Assembly: GCA_002421845.1 (NCBI GenBank) | Contig: DISL01000055.1 | Coordinates: forward strand, 1 to 49,947 | Direction: 5' to 3' | From: Epsilonproteobacteria bacterium UBA6211 | GTDB lineage: Bacteria; Campylobacterota; Campylobacteria; Campylobacterales; Arcobacteraceae | Length of the DNA: 49,947 nt | In this document: in pieces, positions 44,213 through 49,947 of the stretch | How positions within the stretch are numbered: the stretch's first letter is position 1 | Layout of the letters: each line of letters opens with the position of its first letter | Translations under genes and position numbers: made by a program | Notes under the pieces: generated by a model | What the model was told of the DNA's origin: nothing | Database searches by the model: none | Seen by the model: only the letters and a program-made list of their open reading frames with translations

Positions 44213-44881
44213 ATGTTCATAAAAGCACTAAACAAATATAGTTATTCTTTCCCAAATCCCAAGTTTGCTAGTGATGAAGGGCTACTAGCCCATAGTGGAG
44301 ATTTATCTACTACACGACTTCTAAGTGCTTACAGAAATGGTATTTTTCCTTGGTACAATCAAGGTGACCCTATACTTTGGTGGTCTCCCAATCCTAGAAT
44401 GGTATTATACCTTGATGATTTTAAAGTATCTAAATCATTGAAGAAAAAGATTGACCAAAATATATATGAAATAAAATTTGATACAAACTTCAAAGAAGTT
44501 ATATATAATTGTGCAAAAGTCAAAAGAAATTATACCGACCATACTTGGATACAAGATGAGATTATAGAAGCTTATTATGAGCTACATTTACAAGGATATG
44601 CCCACTCTTTTGAAAGCTATTTTGATGGTGAGCTTGTAGGTGGTGGCTATGGTGTAGTGATGGGGGATATATTTTGTGGTGAAAGTATGTTTAGCCTCAA
44701 AGCCGATGCTTCCAAAGTAGCACTTTTTTATCTCATCCAAAGACTCAAACAAAAAAACTTCCAACTAATAGACACCCAAGTCCCAAATGACCACCTAAGA
44801 AGTCTAGGAGCAAAAGAAATAGAAAGAAATCATTTCCTCAAACTACTCAAATCAGCTTTGGAAAATCCTTTGGAGTTTTAA
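44213..44881 (+). CDS. aat: Leucyl/phenylalanyl-tRNA-protein transferase
   Basis: A 222-residue GNAT-like transferase that adds Leu or Phe to proteins with N-terminal Arg or Lys, marking them for ClpS/ClpAP. Signature motifs: GIFPWYNQGDPILWWSPNPRMVL over residues 43-65, DHTWIQDEIIEAY, ESYFDGELVGGGYGV and IDTQVPNDHLRSLGA. Length is normal. It stands alone between repeats of the accessory patch. Confidence 0.95.
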   Translation: MFIKALNKYSYSFPNPKFASDEGLLAHSGDLSTTRLLSAYRNGIFPWYNQGDPILWWSPNPRMVLYLDDFKVSKSLKKKIDQNIYEIKFDTNFKEVIYNCAKVKRNYTDHTWIQDEIIEAYYELHLQGYAHSFESYFDGELVGGGYGVVMGDIFCGESMFSLKADASKVALFYLIQRLKQKNFQLIDTQVPNDHLRSLGAKEIERNHFLKLLKSALENPLEF

Positions 44882-45045
44882 AATTTCGGGTATATTTATA
44901 TTTTTTAGTACAGAATTTTGGATTAATATATGTTAACTAATATGTAAAATATACATTCTACTTTACAATTTATGCCATACTTATTTATGCATAAGTTCAG
45001 AAATATATACAAAAAGTGTATTTGGTATTAAAATTTAATTGTACA

Positions 45046-45057
45046 CGTCCCCTTTTT
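45046..45057 (+). repeat. REP-like GGGGAC/GTCCCC repeat, left of IS110 remnant
   Basis: CGTCCCCTTTTT sits 3 nt before the IS110-derived frame. Related sequences occur at 45372-45386, 42591-42606 and, inverted, at 46810-46853. Confidence 0.45.
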
Positions 45058-45059
45058 AA

Positions 45060-45278
45060 AAAGTATATAGAGGAAGTTTATTTATGGGAGTACTTACAGC
45101 TATTAGATATGATGATAATTTTAGAATATTTTTTGAAAGATTAAAAGCAAATGGAAAACATACAACAGCTGCACAAATAGCAGTTATGAGAAAGATGATA
45201 ATTATTGCACATAGTTTATATAAAAATGATGCAGTATATGATAAAGAATTGTATCAAAAAACTTGTGGTGATTTATAA
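45060..45278 (+). pseudogene. IS110-family transposase, C-terminal remnant
   Basis: From 45060 the frame reads into SLFMGVLTAIRYDDNFRIFF, then RLKANGKHTTAAQIAVMRKM and a short tail to the stop. This is the conserved end of IS110/IS116/IS902 transposases (ALYM..L.AIRY...F..F..RL...GK....A..AVMRK). The DEDD catalytic domain and the first helix-hairpin region are missing, and a stop lies in frame at 45057. The ATG at 45084 would give only 64 residues, so it is a fragment and not a gene. Confidence 0.75.
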
Positions 45279-45371
45279 AAAATGCAATTTATTTACTCTT
45301 TTTTAGGGAGATTTATTATGTTACAATATTAATTAGAAATTTTAAAATTTAAAGTTTTTTTAAGGTGGCGA

Positions 45372-45386
45372 CTGTCCCCTTTTTTT
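45372..45386 (+). repeat. REP-like GGGGAC/GTCCCC repeat, right of IS110 remnant
   Basis: CTGTCCCCTTTTTTT. Together with 45046-45057 it flanks the IS110 fragment in the same orientation, about 320 nt apart. Confidence 0.45.
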
Positions 45387-45553
45387 GATTCTTCTGTGTC
45401 ACTTGGGTATTTTATCAACTTTGATAGTTCTTCTTCTGTAAACTTTGATACTTTTCAATCATCCTTTATAATCTTTTATTAATTATCTTACTTAATGTTT
45501 GTCGTGAGCAATAGTTTTCCCGCTAATATAAACTATTGGTATCCTCGTATTTG

Positions 45554-46498
45554 TTAGCTTTTTTTCGCATTACTTTGTGCTCTTTTAATAACTCTATTAG
45601 CGGTTGTTTCTGACCACCCTTTTGCAACTAGATCTTCTACAGAGAATTTATCAATATTTGAGCCAATTAATAATAGCAATAGAGCAAAACCCTCTGAAAC
45701 TTGCCATTCCATGTTTTCTTGTTTAATAGCTTTTAAATATGATTCAGGATTAAAATCAAGAGACTTTTTTAGTTCTCCAAAATTTTTTATTCCTATTCTT
45801 TCACAATGGTATACAATACTTCCTAAATAGTCATATGCAAAATAGTCAATATTGTCTTCTATCGGTTCAACACTATAACCGATTTTCTTCATAAGTTTAA
45901 CAATATTGTCTAGCTTTTCCCATTTTAATAAAAATTCACTCAAAGTGATTTTATCTATTGGCAAAGTATCATCTCCATGAGCAAGTGCTTTAGCCGCATT
46001 TATATGTGCCATTTCTGTTTTGTTTCTTACTGACATGAATTCTTCATCTGCTAACTCAAAAAGACCAGCTAAGCGAAATAGTTTACGTCTAAGATGTTTT
46101 GGTATATCTGATTCATTTTTATATTGTAGAGCATGTGATACAGCAGCCCAACTATGCTGAAGAACAGTTCTAATTTGAATCTCAGAAATAAACTCTTTAT
46201 AGCTTTTCCACTCAGGTAAGGATAACCTTTCATCTTTTAACTTAATAATATTATGCAATGAAAGGTATCCAAATTTATCTGCTGAGTAGTTCTCTGCTTG
46301 ATGAGAATTTTCTAGTTCAATAATTTTAAATTCTTCTTCTATAATTTTTGCAACTTTTTCAACTTCATCATTATAATATACAATGATTCTTATACCAGAT
46401 AAGTCTGACAATTCTTTTAATGGATTTTTGTATGATTTTCCAGGTCTACTTATTTTCTCCGCAAAGCTTTCAACTGATTTGGTTCTAGACTCAATCAA
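45554..46498 (-). CDS. RelA/SpoT-domain (p)ppGpp synthetase-like protein, damaged N-terminus
   Basis: A 314-residue body with an intact alarmone-synthetase domain: ESRTKSVESF (R, K, S), DLSGIRIIVYY, GYLSLH (77-82), SEIQIRT (105-111) and HSWAAVSHALQYK. No hydrolase HD domain is present. The C-terminal 150 residues are helical and unrecognised. The called start is a TTG. Homologous sequence (ERPHLLSFTERLKSLIEELL) continues upstream in frame without any start codon. A good ATG with AAGGA exists at 46608 but in another frame, so a one-base frameshift near 46580-46600 is likely. This may be a defence or toxin-type small alarmone synthetase. Confidence 0.7.
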   Translation of the reverse strand: MIESRTKSVESFAEKISRPGKSYKNPLKELSDLSGIRIIVYYNDEVEKVAKIIEEEFKIIELENSHQAENYSADKFGYLSLHNIIKLKDERLSLPEWKSYKEFISEIQIRTVLQHSWAAVSHALQYKNESDIPKHLRRKLFRLAGLFELADEEFMSVRNKTEMAHINAAKALAHGDDTLPIDKITLSEFLLKWEKLDNIVKLMKKIGYSVEPIEDNIDYFAYDYLGSIVYHCERIGIKNFGELKKSLDFNPESYLKAIKQENMEWQVSEGFALLLLLIGSNIDKFSVEDLVAKGWSETTANRVIKRAQSNAKKS

Positions 46499-46809
46499 AT
46501 GTATTTTAATTTTTTTTAATTTTAATAATTCTTCTATTAATGATTTTAAGCGTTCTGTAAATGATAAAAGATGTGGACGTTCAATTCTATCATTTCTTTG
46601 GTATCCATGCTATATCCTTTTTATAAGTTAACTATTTATTGAACATACATTATATATAAAACACACTGAAAAATCACTAAATAACATACATAAAATGCCC
46701 CATATATTAAAATACCGACAAACACTTTAGATAAGGTATTATTGCACATTTTACTATAAAAAACATTGCAAAGACAAATGGGATAGGCTACTTTATCGTA
46801 GAACACCAA

Positions 46810-46853
46810 AAAAAGGGGACAAAAAAAGAAAAAAAGGGGACAGAAAAAGGTGA
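46810..46853 (-). repeat. REP-like cluster, three GGGGAC-type units
   Basis: AAAAGGGGAC (46811-46820), AAAAGGGGACAG (46831-46842) and AAAAAGGTGAC (46843-46853) in a row, inverted relative to the two repeats around the IS110 remnant. Confidence 0.5.
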
Positions 46854-46940
46854 CGAGGCTACTTTACATTAGCCTCTCCCTTTTGTAATCTACTATCTCC
46901 CAGCAATACATACAAAATTACAAACCACAACACCACACCC

Positions 46941-46965
46941 CCATTCCTCTCAAACACATCAAAAA
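46941..46965 (-). repeat. Phosphohydrolase gene-tail repeat, copy C
   Basis: CCATTCCTCTCAAACACATC and the following A-run match the phosphohydrolase tail with one deletion and one substitution. On the minus strand it encodes FFDVFERNG, compared with LFDVFERNR in the intact gene. Confidence 0.6.
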
Positions 46966-47216
46966 ATAAATATATTGATAAAAGATAATAGAATATGGAA
47001 TACATTCCTAAAAAAGTTTTGAAATATGGAATCAATTCCACTATAAAACAACAAACACTGAAACGATACATATGATGAAGTTGGTTTATAATATTTATTT
47101 GTAGGGGTCTGAACCCTTTTTGCCTTTTGACTCTTGTGATACAAGAAGAAGATTCTTACTCTTACGTAAATGGTGGTTTGTTTTTATCAAAAATATTTAA
47201 GGACACCTTACCAATT

Positions 47217-47408
47217 TTAATTTGCATATTTGAGTTCAAATTCATCAAATGAAATCAATCTGCTTGGGTCTTTTTTAATATCTTCTCTGATTTGAATAAG
47301 CTCTTTTTGTCTCTCATAAAAATAAGGGTCATGTTCCAAATTTTTATCATCGTGGACTTTCACTTCATTTGAAAGCTTTATATTTGACTTAAAAGCATTT
47401 GAGTTCAG
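47217..47408 (-). CDS. Small antitoxin-like protein, start uncertain
   Basis: About 64 codons reading LNSNAFKSNIKLSNEVKVHD, then DPYFYERQKELIQIREDIKK and LISFDEFELKYAN. The middle resembles C-terminal parts of RelB/ParD-type antitoxins. No ATG is in frame; CTG at 47408 or a decayed start near 47415 is possible. It continues the RhuM reading frame directly after that gene's stop. No toxin gene follows. It may be a remnant. Confidence 0.35.
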   Translation of the reverse strand: MNSNAFKSNIKLSNEVKVHDDKNLEHDPYFYERQKELIQIREDIKKDPSRLISFDEFELKYAN

Positions 47409-47420
47409 AGTATTACCTCT

Positions 47421-48320
47421 TTATCTAATTTTCTCAATCAACTCATTTGCAACAAAATTCATCTTTGAAAATGCATGTAATCCCACAAGAATGAGGACAA
47501 ACCATTTTTTGCCAAGGTCTTTAAGACTTGCTCCCATATGATACACTTCCTTTTTATCTAATATTATAAATCTATCATGGGAGTTTTTAAATATTTTTAG
47601 TTCTACATTTTGATATTGTTTTTGATATTTGTCTAAATCTAATTTTAGTTGTTTAGATATATTATTTGTGTAGATTATTACTTTTATATTTGGTATTTTA
47701 GAAAAGATTGTTAAAACCGTGTCATCTATATAATTATCAATTAGTATTATTTCGTTTTGTGCATTTCTGAATAAATCATTTACGAAACTGTACGCTTCAT
47801 AAACTTGCCCATCATAAAAGATACCTTGATGAGTTTCAAGCTTATTATGTTTTACAAGTGATTTAACTTCACTCATTTGAAATTTTAAGACATTTACATC
47901 ATTTTCCAAAGATACAAATCTTTCATTTGTGATTTTTTCAGAGTTTATCACATAGCCATTTTGAATATAACTTTTCAAAATGCTTGTTGCCCATTGTCTG
48001 AATTTTACACCTTTTTGAGATTTGACTCTATATCCAATTGATATAATAACATCAAGATTATAATATTCTACATCTTTTGTTTGTGTTTTTCCTTCTATTG
48101 CCCCATGTTGAGTGGTTGTCGCAAAATTTGCGACAACCATATTTTTATCCAACTCTTTTTCTCTAAAAACATTATTTATATGTTTACCTATTGTTTTTAC
48201 ATCTCTGCCAAAAAGTTCAGATATTTGATTTCGATTTAGCCATACAGTTTGACCATCAACCGAAACTTTAAGTTCCAACTCCCCATCATTATATACCACA
48301 ATATTCGATATGTCAGTCAT
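47421..48320 (-). CDS. RhuM-family protein with PLD-like C-terminal domain
   Basis: A 299-residue protein. The N-terminal RhuM domain (about 1-130) includes ELKVSVDGQTVWLNRNQISELFG and RQWATSILKSYIQNGYVIN, each spanning typical blocks. A coiled linker leads to a phospholipase-D-like domain: GQVYEAYSFV, IILIDNYIDDTVL and HDRFIILDKKEVYHMGASLKDLGKKWF. RhuM proteins are accessory DNA-binding factors found in islands, function unsettled. The conserved end 'KKWFAFSKM' is interrupted by nine residues, VLILVGLHA (275-283), from a 27-nt in-frame insertion. Confidence 0.82.
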   Translation of the reverse strand: MTDISNIVVYNDGELELKVSVDGQTVWLNRNQISELFGRDVKTIGKHINNVFREKELDKNMVVANFATTTQHGAIEGKTQTKDVEYYNLDVIISIGYRVKSQKGVKFRQWATSILKSYIQNGYVINSEKITNERFVSLENDVNVLKFQMSEVKSLVKHNKLETHQGIFYDGQVYEAYSFVNDLFRNAQNEIILIDNYIDDTVLTIFSKIPNIKVIIYTNNISKQLKLDLDKYQKQYQNVELKIFKNSHDRFIILDKKEVYHMGASLKDLGKKWFVLILVGLHAFSKMNFVANELIEKIR

Positions 48321-48378
48321 GAAATCTACCTTGTATTTAGTTGATTCAAAACTTTAACATAAAAATAGATTAACACTT

Positions 48379-48405
48379 AAAAATATTGCAATATGTAATA
48401 TTTTT
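48379..48405. promoter_or_regulatory. AT-rich inverted repeat upstream of the RhuM gene
   Basis: AAAAATATT and AATATTTTT flank a nine-base spacer in the 137-nt gap between the RhuM gene and the phosphohydrolase. It could be an operator, or a terminator for the phosphohydrolase transcript. Confidence 0.35.
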
Positions 48406-48457
48406 TAAAATTATTATAGAATAATTATAATATACATTAGAAAAGAACAAAACTACT

Positions 48458-49947
48458 TTATCTACAACCCCACTCCCTATTCCTCTCAAAAACATCAAAA
48501 AGCAACTCTTTTAAATCTTTTTTTATCTCTTTAGGAAGCTCTTTTTTATCACAATAAATAAAAAACGGCACGGTATTTAACATAGACTTTTTAAGCCTTT
48601 TTCGTAGTGTCGATACCTCATCGATAGATACTAGCTCTTCACCGCTAAAAAGATGAAAATCTTTTGAAATTCCAAGGCTAAAGGAGACTATTTGATACGA
48701 CAAAAAAAGCTTTTCTTTTGATTCATGGTATGATACGAAATTATCAAGGGAGTTTTTTAGTATTTGGAGTTTGGAGGGGCTAATATATCCAAAACTCTCA
48801 CGAAATTGGTATTTTTGGGTAGTGGTAAATTCCAAAACACCGTACAAGTCATTTAAGTTTTTCCAAATGGAGCTAAAATACTTTTTACCAAACAATACCT
48901 CTTCAAAAATCATCAAAACTTTTTGCTTATTTTTTGTCTTAGTATCATATTTGAGGGCAAAATACTCCTCTTTGAAAAGTGAAATAAGCCAGTTTTCATC
49001 AAGCAAGCTAATAGTATCTAGTTTTTGCTCCAAGCCCTTTACCTTATCAAACTTCCACAGCATTGAAATATCATTGTTTTTTCGTGAACCTTTAAGGAAA
49101 AATTTATTTGCAAGATATGCTATAAGACTTTCAAGCATAGCATCTTTTCTAGCTATTTGGTGATGGAAAATCACCTTTTTGTATAGGTTGAACCTCATCT
49201 CAAGCATATGTTCTATATCCAAAATAGCACTATCACAAAAAGATATATAATACTCTTTTTTTCGTTTGGTAAGAACACTTTGTTTTGCAATTCTTAGCAA
49301 ATCCACAGCCCCACCTATGTATCCGCTAGCCAACATATCACGGTTGATATAATCAAGCCTATCAGCATCTACGGTGGAGTCTATCAAGCCATGCAACACA
49401 CCAAAATCAAATCCACCAAATTCCCTATCTTTTAAAATATGCTCCACCACACTATAAACAACTTTGATATAATCCCTATCCTCACCCAAACAAAAACATT
49501 GAACTACCTCATATTCAAACAACATCTTACAAAACGAAAGCCCCATAGCCTCGTGCAATACTTTATCTTGGTTATTTGTAATACTATTATAAAACTCCAA
49601 AAACTCAATTTCTTCCTTATTATGACTCTCTTGTTTTGAAAGTTTTGCAAAAATACTTTGTAAGGCATATTCCACCTGATGAGAAAAAGGCAAATGACCC
49701 ACATCATGCAAAAGTCCACAAAGCCTTATAGCCTGTAAAGATACCATATAAGCATATCGCTCTTTATCATCTTTTAATGGCACCAAAAACTGATATAACG
49801 CATCATCTACAAATAGTTTGCTTTTATGAATCTTGGATTTTATATCTTTTTCTTTTTCTATTTTTTTAATAGCTTGATAAATATCTTCAAGTATTTGACT
49901 GCGTAGTTTATCTTTTGCATTGAGTAAAGCACTTTTATACATATACG
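48458..49947 (-). CDS. HD superfamily phosphohydrolase (COG1078/SAMHD1-like), 5' end outside window
   Basis: At least 496 codons; the frame is open at the right edge, so the N-terminus with the first HD-domain His is missing. Visible motifs are CGLLHDVGHLPFSHQVEYAL (the HD pair and the next His), HEAMGLSFCKML, and STVDADRLDYINRDMLASGY (third metal Asp region), all as in dGTPase/SAMHD1-like hydrolases. It probably hydrolyses nucleoside triphosphates; substrate unknown. Its last codons (FDVFERNREWGC) recur twice as degenerate copies at 43905 and 46941. Confidence 0.82.
   Translation of the reverse strand, partial: YMYKSALLNAKDKLRSQILEDIYQAIKKIEKEKDIKSKIHKSKLFVDDALYQFLVPLKDDKERYAYMVSLQAIRLCGLLHDVGHLPFSHQVEYALQSIFAKLSKQESHNKEEIEFLEFYNSITNNQDKVLHEAMGLSFCKMLFEYEVVQCFCLGEDRDYIKVVYSVVEHILKDREFGGFDFGVLHGLIDSTVDADRLDYINRDMLASGYIGGAVDLLRIAKQSVLTKRKKEYYISFCDSAILDIEHMLEMRFNLYKKVIFHHQIARKDAMLESLIAYLANKFFLKGSRKNNDISMLWKFDKVKGLEQKLDTISLLDENWLISLFKEEYFALKYDTKTKNKQKVLMIFEEVLFGKKYFSSIWKNLNDLYGVLEFTTTQKYQFRESFGYISPSKLQILKNSLDNFVSYHESKEKLFLSYQIVSFSLGISKDFHLFSGEELVSIDEVSTLRKRLKKSMLNTVPFFIYCDKKELPKEIKKDLKELLFDVFERNREWGCR
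48470..48517 (-). repeat. Phosphohydrolase gene tail, copy A (intact source)
   Basis: The 3' coding end of the HD phosphohydrolase gene. Two downstream sequences on the same strand, at 46941-46965 and 43905-43943, are derived from it or share its origin. Confidence 0.65.

Larger units (their letters stand above)
46609..47216. other. 608-nt region of repeats, no intact gene
   Basis: Holds AT-rich spacer, a cluster of three GGGGAC-type repeats (46810-46853), phosphohydrolase-tail copy C (46941-46965), and a small GGGT/ACCC hairpin with a T-run at 47105-47121. Short frames across copy C (for example 46859-47071) are translated repeat sequence and not called. Confidence 0.5.

Noticed and set aside
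45298..45480. Minus-strand frame reading VSKFTEEELSKLIKYPSD into the GGGGAC repeat, antitoxin-like
   Set aside because: The start is unclear, the end runs through a repeat, and the match is too short to call; probably debris.
46859..47071. A 70-codon minus-strand frame
   Set aside because: Its middle is a translated phosphohydrolase-tail repeat and the rest is unlike any family; no ribosome site was seen.

Overview
The window reads as an AT-rich chromosomal segment of a free-living member of the Campylobacterota (former Epsilonproteobacteria). The clues are a soluble chemoreceptor with a zinc-binding CZB domain, a DUF507 gene between carA and purA, a short HisZ, many two-component and c-di-GMP genes, and tightly overlapping operons. 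The genus cannot be fixed by eye. No rRNA, tRNA or CRISPR array was seen. Most genes lie on the minus strand.

Layout. 1-1425: the start of a probable RlmI-type methyltransferase and a cytoplasmic chemoreceptor. 1566-8570: a seven-gene minus-strand operon running from an ABC exporter pair through an atypical heme-copper-oxidase-like subunit, a polytopic membrane protein, YceI and a metallophosphoesterase to an HD-GYP c-di-GMP phosphodiesterase. 8673-12743: an envelope module of diacylglycerol kinase, EptA-type phosphoethanolamine transferase and an OmpR-family two-component system. A 46-nt element shared by the eptA and ABC upstream regions links this module to the seven-gene operon. 12947-15721: an orphan gene, the scar of a type I restriction locus and a membrane diguanylate cyclase. 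15776-20716: a housekeeping operon (class V aminotransferase, hisZ, purA, DUF507, carA).

20809-28019 is a complete phosphate regulon, pstS-pstC-pstA-pstB-phoU-phoB-phoR, preceded by two pairs of 11-nt-period direct repeats that look like Pho boxes. RNA hairpins sit at three of its gene junctions, including an apparent alternative-pairing structure between phoU and phoB. A DUF155 gene diverges from the same control region. 28995-42435 holds a patatin, an LpxH-like phosphatase and then a full phosphonate (C-P lyase) operon, phnF-C-D-E-G-H-I-J-K-L-M, a hexapeptide acyltransferase, phnN, an MFS transporter and phnP. Nearly every junction overlaps. Together pst and phn give the cell both phosphate and phosphonate as phosphorus sources. 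PhnF-like palindromes lie between phnF and a divergent aldo/keto reductase.

43855-48457 is an accessory patch: aat, an IS110 transposase remnant, REP-like GGGGAC repeats, a RelA/SpoT-domain protein with a damaged start, a RhuM-type protein with a small insertion, and an antitoxin-like ORF. Three copies of the last codons of the HD phosphohydrolase gene at the right edge punctuate this patch, which suggests repeated insertion downstream of that gene.

What looks least ordinary: the oxidase-like subunit without the CuB histidine pair, the 46-nt shared element, the phoU-phoB switch-like hairpin, the cysteine-rich insertion in PhnK, and the repeated phosphohydrolase tail.
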